Source: Excoecaria cochinchinensis (taxonomy: Eukaryota; Streptophyta; Magnoliopsida; Malpighiales; Euphorbiaceae). From it: a stretch of 64,000 nucleotides of DNA. The translations under genes and the position numbers were made by a program. The stretch lies in contig CANTUQ010000070.1 of NCBI GenBank assembly GCA_947683425.1, positions 3,870,001-3,934,000 on the forward strand. Direction: 5' to 3'. The first letter of the stretch is position 1, and each line of letters starts with the position of its first letter. The notes under the pieces were generated by a model. It did not search any database. It was not told where the DNA came from and saw nothing but the letters and a program-made list of their open reading frames with translations. Shown here piece by piece: positions 35,760 to 48,093 of the stretch.

Positions 35760-38030
35760 AAGCTTCTCTCTAAGACCATCAGGAGGATCATTCAGGTTGC
35801 ACTGCAGCTGCAAAATGAGTGAGAAAATCTGCACTCAAATTTGCTTTACGATGGGAATGCACAAAAAGAACACAGCTAAAGGAAGCGTTAAGCTGGCTGA
35901 AGAGAAATGGCTTGATCGAGTCTGTCTTTAGATAGATTGTTTAATGGTTTTAACGGCAATGACTGAAAAAGGCTATGATCATTCTTACTTTGTAGATATT
36001 ATAGAAGATTATCGTATTTTTTTAAAATCATTAGATGAATGTTCTATTGCTTATATTAAATGAACAGCAAATTTGTCTGCACATGTATTGGTTAAAGTAG
36101 ACAGATCAAAATCTATTTACGGAGAGTGGGTTAGTCCAGCTCCGTTTTTATTTATGTATTACTCGATGATTTAAGTTCTTAATATGAAAAGTCGATTTTT
36201 TTTTTTTTAAAAAAAAGGGTAAACTGATCAAACGCAAAAGGGAGAGGCAATGAGCAGGAGGCATAAATTTGTCATTTATGATGTTAATCACTCCAAGACT
36301 GTTACTCTCAACAACAAACTGTTGAAGGCCCAAATTTTTATCAAACATCAAGCCGTGGAGAACTGCCCAAGCCTCAGCATGAAAAATGTTACAAACACCC
36401 AGATTCCCAGCAAAACCTTTCACCCAACCTCTCTAATAGTTTCTACATAGGCCACCTGTGAAAGCAGCACTCCAGCTTGAATGAACTGATCGAGGCACCT
36501 GTATTAATCTTATAAAATGGCAAATTAGGAGGTTTCCAAATAATCACTCTAGCAATGCTTATAGGAGAGGATCAAGAGTTACTTAGAGACTTAGAAGAAT
36601 TAGAAGCTGTTAAAGCCATGGTACAAGTCTCATTAACCATATCAAAGGTATTCCTATGCACGTCTGCAAAAATAACACAATTTATTCTTTTCCAAAGAAT
36701 CCAACAACCAATACCAAAAAGTAAAGACCACAGAAATACCATTTATCACATCTGTTCACTGAATATTCGCAAAGATCCAGCTAGTATCATCCAGATGATT
36801 AAGGGTCGAAAAACTTATAACATGAAGATGGGTCCAGATGATTCCAAAAGAGAACAGCGGGTTCACATTCTTTAAAAACATGACTGATGGATTCAGGTTC
36901 CAAGTTGGACATTGGACAAATACTAGAAGAAGCAATATGCCTTCTCACTCATTCACAATTAGTGGGAAGACCATGGTTTAAAATCGACCACAACAGCATT
37001 TTCACTCTCTGCGGACCCGTCCACTACAAAGAAACTTTCAAAACTGTACGTAGGACTGGAAGGCAGAGAGTGAGGGATGAAAGAGAAGTAAGCTGTCTTA
37101 ATAGATAACATACCTGATTGATTCAAGTCCCAATAAGGTTGATGCTCTCCCAAGTCAGAACTAGGCGATAAGATAGAGTCAATAGCTAGAATAATCTCCA
37201 TGGGCAGTAAGTGCTGCAACAAAGATTTATTCCAACCATTATTGAGACAAACACAACCACAGTGCTACTAGTATCAATAACTCCATTAGGATCAATCACA
37301 TAGGCAAAGAGATTATGAGATAATCCAAGAATCCACTTGTCAGTCCAAAATCCAGCTTTATTACCATGGCTAATAGCCTATAAAACATGAGTTGCAATTT
37401 TTCCCTAAGAACTGCAAATACCACGGCATATAACCGTACAAGGAGAAAAAATCAAGTCCGCATCTTTTCTAGTAAACTTGTACTTGGCCTTCACCACTTT
37501 AACCCAGAGTTTGTTAGCATCGGTCATGACATTCCAACCCAATTTAATCAGAAAAGCATTATTGAAAAGGTTCTTCATACCTCTTATGCCCAAGCCACCC
37601 ATGCTTCGAGAGAGCTGAACCTTCGGCCAAGCAACTAAAGGAATTTTCCGCGGGTTTGTAGTGCTGCCCCATATGAAACCCCTATTTTTTTTATCAATTC
37701 TTTGCAACTAGACACAGAAATCTTCGTAGTCTACATGATGTAGCTAGCGTTCCTCTTTTCCATTCCCGAGTTAAAATCGGGATTAAAAAGCTATTTTGAA
37801 TAAGATTTCTAATAAATTGGCTTCTTGGAATGCTACCTTCATTTCTTTTGCAGGAAGAATTACACTTGCACGAGCTATCCTATACTTTCCTGGGCCACCA
37901 AGCTTTATTATCTACGCCAACTTGAATGGTTTGAGCTAACCTCTCCATGAAAGAAACGAACAAATAAGGCGAGAGAGGGCAACCTTGGCGAAGTCCAAGT
38001 GAAATGTTTTTCATAATAGCTAATTAATAT
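35760..38030 (-). pseudogene. LINE (non-LTR retrotransposon) relic: RT, zf-RVT and RNase H fragments
   Basis: Fragments in order on the minus strand. At about 38,014-37,890: GLRQGCPLSPYLFVSFMERL, the reverse transcriptase motif region. At 37,707-37,405: MQRIDKKNRGFIWG, WPKVQLSRSMGGLGIRGMKN and NAFLIKLGWNV, the region after the RT. At 37,222-36,959: YWDLNQSGMLSIKTAYF, the linker. At 36,423-36,230: FHAEAWAVLHGLMFDKNLG and VVESNSL, RNase H. At about 35,880-35,790: FVHSHRKANLSADFLTHFAA, the RNase H end. Frames change between blocks and stops are frequent, so it is dead. The upstream ORF1, endonuclease and RT start are missing, cut off near the 38.1-kb MULE fragment. Confidence 0.85.
35940..36140 (+). 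pseudogene. Second LINE tail fragment, opposite orientation
   Basis: Plus-strand reading VDIIEDYRIFLKSLDECS, then IAYIK, an in-frame TGA, then TANLSAHVLVKV matches the C-terminal end of a plant LINE RNase H domain. It lies inside the minus-strand LINE relic, between that relic's RNase H blocks, so it is an independent nested insertion or rearranged piece. Confidence 0.6.
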
Positions 38031-38093
38031 TTATAACTTTCATTGGATGCAGGTAACTTATCTCTTAATAGAATTTTTTTTTTCTTTTAGTCT

Positions 38094-38661
38094 AAAAACC
38101 AAAGGAATTTAGAAAATTGGTGGCGCACGCAAAATTATTAGAAAAATAAAGTGCCAAAAAACGGTAATTTAGGTTGACGTTTTCTGATAGCGTGGATCCC
38201 ACTAAAATTATACAGATTTAGGGGACATGGTGGAATCCGGTTGTCAGAAAACGACAACCTAGATTGCTGACATAATTGTTTTTTTTTTTAAAGCACAAAA
38301 CGGTGCCGTTTTGTGCCTTGACTGAAGTTAGTCTGTGAGAGATCCGAACTGACAAAAAACGGCTACCTAATTTGCCATTTTCTAATTTTTTAATTTTTTT
38401 GTAATCCAGTCAAAGACTGCAGCGCACAAGTTTTGCTGTGCGCTGCAGCCACAGCATGGGTCAGTGTAGAACTAATTTTTTTTTTTCAAATTTGGCTTTA
38501 AAAAGCCAAACCCCTCCTTCACCTTGATTTCATTTCCTTCATTTTAGTCTTATTTCTTCCTCATTTTTCCTTTGCGCTTCCATCTTCATTTTCTTGAAAA
38601 TTTCAATATTTCATTTACCTATTCTCATATGAATTCTTATATAATTAGCCCACTACCTCCT
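38094..38661. mobile_element. MULE-D, MULE end fragment
   Basis: GAAAATTATTAGAAAAATAA-like and GTGCCAAAAAACGG sequence corresponds to the left end of MULE-C, with further AACGAC- and AACGGC-type hairpins to 38,370. Near 38,418-38,449 is the CTGCAGCGCACA hairpin also present in MULE-A. Beyond it, GGCTTTAAAAAGCC and GAATTCTTATATAATTAG match the reverse complement of MULE-C around 24,000-24,170. It is cut off at 38,662 by Retro-1. Confidence 0.75.
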
Positions 38662-40105
38662 TGTAAACACCGGTTCTGAGTCAGCCTAGATCGGAGTTAC
38701 CCAATGATAAAAAAATTGCCTTCTCAGTCAAAAAGATTAAAAATGATGATTTCCTTATCAAATTTACATTTTAAAATAAAAATAGAAAATAATAAAAATA
38801 AAAAAAAATATAATAAAAAATAATAAAAATAATAATAAAAAATAATAAAAAATAAAATAATTTAGAAATTAGTTTTTGAGAATAAATTTAGTATTTTTTT
38901 AGTCATATTTAAAAATTTAAAAAAAAAAAAGAAAGAAAACAAAAAGAAGAAAACAAAAAAAAAAAGAAAGAAGAGAGGGTGTGCTTTTGGATTGAGGGTG
39001 TGCTTTTGAAAGCACGGCTGTGCTTTTGAAAGCACGGCTGTGCTTTTGCACAGTGTGCATTACGCGCACTGCGCGCAAAAGCACAGCTGTGCTTTTTCAA
39101 AAGCACAGCTGTGCTTTCGCCTCAGTCTCCCAAAATCACCGAAATTGACATTTTTTCACCCAAAAATCTTTTATTTTCAATTTTCTTGACTTTTTTGAAG
39201 ATTTTTCCGAGATTTGGTTGATTTTTTCTCCTTTTTCACACTTAAATTAAGGAAATTTTATTAAAAATAATTTTATTTCTTAATTAATTAATTGTTTTTT
39301 TTTAGTTTTTTTGGTAATAAAAAGAAAGAGATGAGGAAAATTAAGGGGTTGGCCATTTTCTCTCTAGAAAGAATTTTTAATTTTTCTGGTTTTTCTCATC
39401 TTCTCACTTCCTCTCTCTAAAAAATTCTCTCTACATCATTTGAGTTTTTTTCATCAAAAAATAAAATCTTCAAAGCCAAAAAAATCAATTTTCAAGCTAA
39501 AATTGGTCTTGAAGCAAAGAAATCAATTCTTTTTTCTTGAGTTTGGTTTTTCTATCAATTACAATTTCTTGAGACAAAGAAAATAATTTTTTGTTCTTGG
39601 AAATTAATTTTGTTTTCATCAATTTCTTCTCTTTAATTTTAATTAACAATTGTTTTTGAGACAAAGAAAATCAATTATTTTTTCTTGGGAATCAATTTAA
39701 TTTTTCTTCAATTATTTTTCAAGAAATTTTTCTTTTAAATCAAAATCTCAAACTTTATCATTTCAAAACCATATTTTGCAAATCAAAACAAGGAAAATCC
39801 ATCATATTTTTTCCATCGAATCCGAAATCTGAGGATAAACATTCTAGACTCGATCTCTTGATTTAGTTTTTATTTTCATCATTTTTACTAACATTTAAAT
39901 TAGTAAACATGTAGATCTACATATTTATTGTTGATTTATTTATTTTATGTCATTTTAGATGTAGATCTAACTTTTAATATTGTTCTTACATGTAGATCTA
40001 ACTTTTAATTTTGTTATTTGTTCCCATTTCTTTTAATTGTTCATCCTTATTATCATTATTGTCATTGTTCATCATTATTTTCATTGTTATTATATATTAT
40101 TGTTG

Positions 40106-40166
<61 letters not shown>

Positions 40167-41289
40167 CATTATTATTATTATTTACCTATTTACTTATTTT
40201 TTTGTTATTATCATCACTATATATGTCATTAGTATATTGTTATTAGTGTTATTTATTGTTACTATCATCGTTTATCGTTATTATTATCGTTATTATTGTT
40301 GTTATTATTTTTGTTGTTGTTGTTATTGTTATTATTATTATTTTATGTTTTAAATAGTTATCTATTAATTTGTTAATTCATTTTAATATGTCATTTAATT
40401 TATTTATCACATGCTGCATTGTTATAAATGTCTAATTGATTTTCTTGTTTCGATTACTAACAATAAGTTTATTTGTGTTTGTTGTCGGTGTCAAATACTT
40501 GTGTTCTCCTGTTTGAGCACCCGTACGAATGAAGGAGAAGATCCAAGGAGTTGTTATTTTTTATTGTACTTGTTATTTTTCCTTTATTTGTTTTATTGAG
40601 TTATTGGGCATGTAATAATTAATTGAACCATTTATTTTATGCACGCTTAATAAAAAAATCACACAAAAATATTTCTACAAATAAAATTGGGTTTTCTAAT
40701 AAAATGGGACCAATGTCCTAGTTTTTTTTTATCCAAAAATAAATTGTCACTTTAAAATAATTTTCTTTAATTGCGCATGAGAGGACCAACGTTCTCAACA
40801 CTAATAAATACTCCGTTTTATGTATGATTTATATTTTATTTACAATGGGGGTTGTATTCCGCCCCTAGTTTTATTGTAATTTATTTTTATCTTTATTTTT
40901 ATTTTTATTTATCGTTTTATATGTGAGTGATATGCGCTTTAATAAACTGCATTAATTGTGTGAGATGAAAAATGAAATTTTATAATTTAAAAACTCATTT
41001 ATAATTAACCAAGGCACCAATAAGTGTGAAGTTCCGGACACCATCTCTGGTTTAGACCGATAAGAGGTTAAATTTTTCCAATTTCTTGTAAATTGGGTGG
41101 CGACTCCAAAATACCTCAAAAGTGCCTAAAGGTGTTATGGCGATGGATGGTTATTTTCAACGTTTTATTGTAAAAGGAGGTGCCGAAAATATCTCATAAC
41201 ACCTAAGATCGGAAAAGACGTGAACCAATCCCTCGAATCCTAAAAGCGGATTCCCAAAGAGGGCCTTGCTGGTTCCGGCGCGCGTCACA
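38662..41289 (+). repeat. 5' LTR of Retro-1
   Basis: Begins TGTAAACACCGGTTCTGAGT and ends CGCGTCACA just before the PBS. The first about 970 bp match 53,022-53,986, including the GTGCTTTTG-rich block and the four-fold TTCTTGAGACAAAG-like units. The two copies differ at many sites and in A-run lengths, so insertion was not very recent. Confidence 0.9.
40099..40182 (+). repeat. (TTA)n microsatellite in the LTR
   Basis: Long ATT triplet run; it causes spurious long ORFs of Tyr, Ile or Leu. Confidence 0.95.
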
Positions 41290-41290
41290 G

Positions 41291-41309
41291 TGGCGACTCC
41301 GCTGGGGAC
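41291..41309 (+). other. Primer-binding site of Retro-1
   Basis: TGGCGACTCCGCTGGGGAC lies one base after the LTR end, where a tRNA 3' end would prime minus-strand synthesis. Sequences of this type are typical of Tat/Ogre-like elements; I did not verify the tRNA species. Confidence 0.7.
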
Positions 41310-42259
41310 TGTTTGTGACTTTGCTCTGAAAATGTCTTGGTTAAAATGTATAATTGGGTTTTTAAAACTGAAATTTCATCTCTCATCTAAATTGCATTGT
41401 ATCCATGCTAGAGCCTTAGAATTATGCTAGTTTGGTCCCTTTCTTAATCCCGGTGCGTTCCTGAAGCACAACCTTACGTTCACTCAATGTGGGGAAGTGT
41501 TAAGCATAATCACCAGCTCAAGCCTCGTACCATTTTGGTATATCAAATGGTGACCCGATCGGTCGTTATGCTCGTGATGAGCTAGACCCGTCGGCAGGGA
41601 TCATGCTTGGGTAGCCCTAAAGTAACACCACCTTTTGACCGAAGCCCATGTAATGGTAATAGATACTTCCCCTAGGCGGTATGTACCATAATACTATGCT
41701 TGCTATTTGGGCTGTCATATATTAAATTGAATCAATCAAATTAAATGGTCTTTATCAAAGGTTTTCATGCCCCGACGGGCCCATTTTAATTTAGTTGAAT
41801 CATTTAAATATATAATGGTCAAAACTCATACGCATATGCTTTAAATTAAGAGTGTTATGCTGCCGGTTTTTCACCATGCACCATACGCACCCATTGGGTT
41901 CCCCGTTGACCCATGGGCCAAGCCCACCTGGGAAGAGACTATTTGACCTCGTGTGCAGGAGTAATAAGGTTGGAAGGATCTACTTGCTTGCATGTGTTTG
42001 TCTATGTTGCATAACACATGACCATTCATTGTATACGTCATTCATGCATGTTTTTATGATAAAATTAAAAATGAAAAAAAAATATTAAAAAAATAAAAAA
42101 TGAAAAAATAAAAAATGCATTTCATTTTGTGTGTGTATATCCTTTTGTCTGCATATCATTTTAAGTATATTCTTTTCATGCATCGCATTATATCACTGTA
42201 ATTTATTGATCTTTCACTCATCTAGGACCGCATGCATAATTCATGATCATGCATTACGC

Positions 42260-43852
42260 ATGTCATCCATGCATCATCCTAATGATTTAAATTTTTCAGC
42301 CATCATAGATTCATCCAAGTGGATTAGGGGTCTTGACGGTCGGCTAGTAAGTACGGACTCGCCCTTTGGATCGCTAGAATTAGTGCTTAATTGGGATTCT
42401 GAGTCACTCTCAACAACAAGTGAATCATCCTCCATGGTAGATGAGACTGGAACTTTGACCACTCAAGACCTTGCTAAGAGGTTAGAAGATTTTGAGCGAA
42501 GAATGTTAGAAATGATGGGAGCTATGGCCGAAAGAATTACTCACCCTCCTGTTCCAGAAGCATCTATTGCTCCACAGCCACATGTTGCTCCACAAGCGCC
42601 GGTAGCCCCTCCTCGGGAGCAAGCCGAATCACTTATTGGTGGAGAGGCTCCTCTTGTTGGAGTTGCTGCCCATCAACCTGTCAATGAGTATAGAGCTGCC
42701 GCACCCATCGAGCCAAGAGGGGAAAGGATCCCCAATCCTAATGAGGATTTTGTGGTAAAGGAGGAAGATGAAGAGCTAATGGTCCAACAAGCTGTGAGGG
42801 GCAGAGCACCCAGGTTAGAGGATGAGACTCTGAGGGGGATGAGACAGCAGATTGAAACTATCACCCGCATGTTATCAGCTGGAAAAGGGATCAACCCTGA
42901 GGACAGAGATCTAGGGGATGAAGAGCTGCTACCCCAAAGGTTCAAGATGCCTGAGCTGCCGAAATTTGATGGTACTTCTAACCCATATGCACACATCAAG
43001 CAGTACACCTTGGTAATGAAAGGCACCGGGTTGAGCAAAAAGCAGAAGGTGGAATATTTTTGCCTTAGTCTGATAGGTCCGGCAGTAGACTTGTACCACG
43101 GGCTGGATAGGAGATCCAAAGATGACTGGGACCTTCTGATTGATGAATTCATGAAGCAATACAACTGCAGCACTAAGATGGAAGTCACCCTAAAGGACCT
43201 TGAGCTTTTACAACAGAGGAGTAATGAGTCATTTCACGAATACCTCACCAGATGGAGGAGCAGGGTTATGGAGATGAAGCGGAAGCCTGACACTACTGAC
43301 CAGATTAGGCTATTTATCAGGAACTCCTGCCCTTATCTAAAAGATTTGCTCAGTTTTAAGGGGCTTAAAGACTGGGAATCGCTTAAGGATATTGCTGTAG
43401 AGGCTGAGGCTGCTTACCTAGTAAAGAAAGTAAGCCAAAATAACTTTGCGGGGAGGAACTTTGGGAACCAATCAGGGTACAGATCAAATGGCACCGGGAG
43501 CAGTAACGGCAGAAATGTCAAGTCAGTAGAAGTTGCAGCAACTTTAGTTGGGCAAGGCCAGAGGCACTACTCCAATTTATGCCGCTCTTTGTCATGGGTA
43601 TTGGAGAGATTGATGAAATTGGGCAAGCTACAGCCACTAGCACCCAGACCAGCCATGAATCAATGACAGCCAGGGCATAGAGATGATCAGTACTGCGCCT
43701 ACCATCAACACACTGGGCACTCGACTGATTACTGCCGAACTTTGAGGAATAAGATCCAAGATCTTATTGACACCAAACAGATCTCGGACCCTGAGAAGAG
43801 CGAGAAGAAGAACAAGCCAGCCTATAATGCAGTCCCTCCACCAAATATGTGA
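42260..43852 (+). pseudogene. gag of Retro-1, with one in-frame stop
   Basis: The open frame starts at 42,131, but ATG 42,260 fits better. The N-terminal half is acidic and Pro/Ala-rich. The gag core follows (RFKMPELPKFDGTSNPYAHI, then VEYFCLSLIGPAVDLYH, LELLQQRSNESFHEYLTRWR and RLFIRNSCPYLKDLL). A TGA at 43,664-43,666 splits off the C-terminal zinc-knuckle-like segment YCAYHQHTGHSTDYC, which continues in the same frame to 43,850-43,852. Gag forms the virus-like particle. No pol frame follows. One point mutation in 530 codons suggests modest age or use as a non-autonomous partner. Confidence 0.85.
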
Positions 43853-44677
43853 TCAGATCTGGTCCACTAGAATGGCATATCTTACGGGAGCTACATGGAT
43901 ATGAATAAGTCGCTGACACTCGTCGGGAGAGTGGGAAAGAAGATCATGTTTTTTTTTAGATGCCTTAATTCTCTTCATTTCAAGAACTACTTATGACAGT
44001 TTGGTTATTTTCAATAAATTGAACAAGTTTTCTTATTTGTATGGTATTCCTAATGATTTTATTTCACATGGTCATGATGCATTCATTTTGACACTAATTC
44101 AATTAATACGGCTCCATCTAGTCTCGAAACTTTGGGGAATCCAAACAAAATCTTGATAGCATCTGATATAACTATTGAGGAGAGGATAATTTTGAGAGAA
44201 AAAAAAAGCCTCTGCCTGGACCTGGTGTGACATGCTGAAAATTGACAAGGACGTTCTTACTACTTCCACGTGCCAACATGATGACGAACCGAATTTTGAA
44301 AGCCATTTCTTTGCATCCACAACATCTAAGTTGCGTATGGCGCTACCAAATAAGATCAAACCCCGAAATCTACATCAAGAGTTGGATAAATAAAACTCAA
44401 GACCTCTACGAGAAATATATGGCCCATCAGAACCAAACCATATGACCTCTTTCCTCCTGACCCCCTTTGAAATGTGCACCCTCAAGATCGATTATGATTG
44501 ACCCTTGACCAACCAGAACCCTTATCGCCAAGTTTCTTGCTAAAACCCAATACTTGACTAGATTGAACCACAACGGTCCCAGTGGTTAAGATGAAAAGTG
44601 CACGTATGTGTAACTTTATGACTTGAACGAAGCTTGCAAGGGAATGCTATTTGGGGGCGAGTTTTGTTCAAATCCCG
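43853..44677 (+). other. Internal non-coding region of Retro-1
   Basis: This occupies the place where protease/RT should begin. No RT, protease or integrase motif found on either strand. Confidence 0.6.
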
Positions 44678-44812
44678 TTTGGATTTGTCAACTTTGAGAA
44701 TGCGGATGATGCTGCTAGAGTTGTTGATGCGCTTAATAAAAAGAAAATTAATGATAAGGAGTGGTTTATTGGGAAAGCCCAAAAGAAATCTGAAAGGGAC
44801 CTAGAAGGCTAA
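44678..44812 (+). pseudogene. Captured poly(A)-binding protein RRM fragment
   Basis: 45 codons ending in TAA: FGFVNFENADDAARVVDALN, then KKKINDKEWFIGKAQKKSER and DLEG. This is the RNP1-containing half of an RNA-recognition motif and matches plant cytoplasmic PABP RRM3 (GFGFVNFENADDAA...GKAQKKSER) closely. There is no intron inside and no other PABP domain nearby. It lies within Retro-1 on the same strand as gag, so it is likely a captured cDNA or gene piece; function is not implied. Confidence 0.85.
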
Positions 44813-44824
44813 TTCACAAACCAT

Positions 44825-44975
44825 CCATCCAACCCCGACCATTGAAAGGCCATTCCAGGGTCTAAACCACAAAAACCGATAAAAGTATCCCAGATCATCC
44901 AAGCCCAACCTGTCACCCTATCCCAACCATTGAAAGGCCATCCCAGGGTTCGAACCGCCAAAGCCAATAAAGGCC
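44825..44975. repeat. Two-copy direct repeat
   Basis: CC(G/A)ACCATTGAAAGGCCAT(T/C)CCAGGGT(C/T) followed by an AACC(A/G)C motif occurs near 44,837 and 44,927. Confidence 0.75.
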
Positions 44976-46215
44976 AAACGTGAAACTTCATATTCAAGCC
45001 CCAAATAAGGAACCCATCACCTCAACCAGTCTGCACAAGGGCTAAGACCAAGACTTTGATACCAAGAGGAGCCACTCTTAGAAGCAACAGTCCCCCCGAC
45101 TGACGAAGATGAAAACAAATTCAACCAATACTGACAAACTGAAGGAGGGTTCATGGCAGAGGCTAAATAAATAAAAAAGAAGAAGAGAGAAAATATTCAA
45201 TCAAGAAAACCCGCGAGGGCTGATTGATAACAGGAGTTTGATGCTCTCAAAATCTATCCCGAGATTAGATGAGGTCTCATATTTTTCGAGTTAATGCCAA
45301 ATAGTGATCATGTGTTATAAAATTAGATTGAAATATATGCATTTATGCAAAGATGTATTGGCATAACCAGGGCAGTTCATCTTGCACACTCAAAGTTGTC
45401 TGAGTCCGATATAAAACCAGCACATTATTATCATCTACCCTCTACCGTTCTCGCTACTCAGGCACTTCAGCCAACTCATCTTGCTACCTACTGTGAAGCC
45501 AATCCTACAGAACCTTCCCAATAAAGAACCAAGCTCATACAACCATAATCTGAGACATAAGCACATGCCAATCATACCCGAAAGATCTCTCGCAACAACT
45601 CCAACTTCTCTCACACACATAAAAAAAAAAAGGGGCCGTTAGAGATGAAAACCGTGACTGGCGCTCTAAGAAAAAGTTAGGCCAAAGGGCAGGGTGAAAA
45701 CCTGATAACAGGAAGTCTGCCCTACAAAAAATGAAATAAATAAAAGCCGCTGGATTGGGTTGGGTCCATTCCAGGTAAAAAATAAGGCACAGGATTATGT
45801 GAAAATCCGACAAGGACGCATCTCTCGCTAAGAAAAGCTAGTGTGAAAATCCACGAGGGACGCACTACCTTCAAAGAGGACTACAGGTATCAGAAGAGAA
45901 CCTCATAATCCCCAAAAGCATGAAATTCAAAAGCAGTTCTAGGGGGCATTGATCCTACCGAAGACTACGGTCAAACCGGCCGTCACCTCCAAATCCACAT
46001 AAATGATTCTCATCCCGCATTCTCGCATGATTCATGCATTTCACGTGCATGCTTACTTTTTTTTCCCTGCATATTTTGTTTTTCCTGTTTTGCAGACAGA
46101 GATTCGATGCGAACACCGACAGAAGCCAAAGGACAACATCAGTACAAACATCAATCCAAACAAGCCACCAAAACAACATCAATCGAGACATCAGTTCAAT
46201 CATCAATCCAAGCAT
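44976..46215 (+). other. Internal spacer of Retro-1
   Basis: No ORF with support. Contains GTGAAAATCC-type repeats (near 45,800 and 45,843) of the kind seen between pol and the 3' LTR in long gypsy elements. Confidence 0.5.
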
Positions 46216-46221
46216 TAATCG

Positions 46222-46880
46222 AAGACCTCTGAGGAGGCAAATCTCGAAGACCTCTGAGGAGGCAAATCTTGAAGCCCTTTGAGGAGGCAAATCCCGAAGA
46301 CCTCTGAGGAGGCAAATCTCGAAGACCTTTGAGGAGGCCAAATCCAGAAGACCTTTGAGGAGGCAAATCCCGAAGACCTCTGAGGAGGTAAATCTCGAAG
46401 ACCTATGAGGAGGCAAATCCTGAAGCCCTTTGAGGAGGCAAATCCCGAAGACCTCTGAGGAGGCAAATCTCGAAGCCCTTCGAGGAGGCAAATCTAGAAG
46501 ACCTTTGAGGAGGCAAATCCTGAAGCCCTCTGAGGAGGCAAATCTTAAGGATCTTTGAGGAGGCAAATATCGAAGCCCTTTGAGGAGGCAAATCTCGAAG
46601 CCCTCTGAGGAGGCAAATCTCGAAGACCTTTGAGGAGGAAAATCCTGAAGCCCTTTGAGGAGGCAAATCCTGAAGACCTCTGAGGAGGCAAATCTCGAAA
46701 CCCTTTGAGGAGGCAAATCTCGAAGACCTCTGAGGAGGCAAATCCTGAAGCCCTCTGAGGAGGTAAATCTCGAAGACCTCTGAGGAGGCAAATCCCGAAG
46801 ACCTCTAACGAGGTAAAATCTAAAAGTCCTATGAGGAGGCAATATCTCAAAGTCCTCTGAGGGGGCAAAATTTCTAAGTC
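46222..46880. repeat. 25-bp minisatellite, about 26 copies
   Basis: Unit core CTGAGGAGGCAAATC followed by variable CGAAGACCT or TGAAGCCCT. Because 25 is not a multiple of 3 and the unit has no stop on the minus strand, all three minus frames stay open, which yields a 316-codon pseudo-ORF with a 25-residue period. Confidence 0.95.
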
Positions 46881-46914
46881 CTCTCAAGGAGCACCACTTT
46901 ATCATCTCAGAAGG

Positions 46915-47301
46915 GTTAGCACGATGGCGGCACTACCATTCTACGGAAGGTTAGTACGACCACGACACTACTACTTCGAATCCTAGAAGGGTTAGCACGA
47001 TGGCGGCACTACTACTCTGAGGAGGGTTAGCACGACCACTGCACTACCACTTCAAATCTCAGAAGGGTTAGCATGATGGCGGCACTACCACTTTAAGGAG
47101 GGTTAGCACGACCACGACAATACCACTTTAAAACTCAGAAGGGTTAGCACGATGGCAGCACTACCATTCTATGGAAGGTTAGCATGACCACGGTACTACC
47201 AACTCACCACGGTTAGCACGATGGCGGCACTACCATCCTACAGGAGGTTAGCATGACCACGGCACTACCACTTCAGAATAGTTAGCACGATGGCGGCACT
47301 A
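46915..47301. repeat. 69-76-bp tandem array, left half
   Basis: Starts of GTTAGCACGATGGCGGCACT-type units at about 46,915, 46,991, 47,067, 47,143, 47,212 and 47,281. Each unit contains a second, related half (GTTAGCACGACCACGGCACT). The CACTA element interrupts the array after CTA at 47,301. Confidence 0.92.
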
Positions 47302-47329
47302 CACTACAAGAAATTTAGGTTTTAACGAC

Positions 47330-47485
47330 CAAAATTTAGCGAGGGGATAAAAATCCGGTCGTAAAAAGGTACAAACAACGAAAGGAAAAAAATCCGATCG
47401 TTAAAACTCAAATTTTATTATTATTTAACGACCGAATTATTTCCGGTCGTTAAAAGGCATAAAATCCGGTCGTTGTTGGTCTAAA
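47330..47485. repeat. Left subterminal repeats of CACTA
   Basis: Several copies of TTAACGACC and CCGGTCGTTAAAA in both orientations, the presumed transposase-binding sites. Confidence 0.85.
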
Positions 47486-48093
47486 ATAAAATGGTGGCGG
47501 GACTTCATTCTTTGCCTCCAAAAATAATTCTAAATTATTTTATTACAATAAAAAAAATATAAAGGTAAGAAAAACTCAAATATAAAGCAAACCCATAAAA
47601 CCCAATTTCCTGAAAAATGCTTGCCTACAGGAGCCCTAATCCGTCCCCTCATCACCCACTGCCGGAAGCCAGCCCACCTTCATCTTCCTTCGTCCCTCTC
47701 TGTTCTCTGCTTCATCATTAAACTTTCGTATTTTTCTTTTGTTCAAAAATTTTTAAAATCCCCAAATCCCTTTCCTGCTCTGCATCTCTTTGTTTGAGAT
47801 TCTCACTATCTCATAAATTATATTTATCAATTCTCACCCTATTCTCTACTTCACCCCCGGAAGCAAACTCTCACCCTTTCATTAGACTATAACCCTGATG
47901 AAATAGATGTTAGGGCAGTTGCCTGCCATTGCCCTCTCCTCGCCACCCCACTACTCCTCTGCCTTGCCACTGCCGCACCTCTCGAAGCGCTGCAGGTACA
48001 GGTTTATTCTTTTTGCCTCTGAAATTACTAGAAAGGAAGAGTAAAATCCATGATCTCTTTTCCTTGAGCAGCTGAACCTGAACCAGTTCCGAC

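Noticed and set aside
40011..40353. Three overlapping ORFs of Tyr, Ile or Leu runs
   Set aside because: They are translations of the (TTA)n microsatellite in the Retro-1 LTR.
45955..46905. 316-codon minus-strand ORF
   Set aside because: It is the translation of a 25-bp minisatellite lacking stops on that strand; no domain and all three frames are open.
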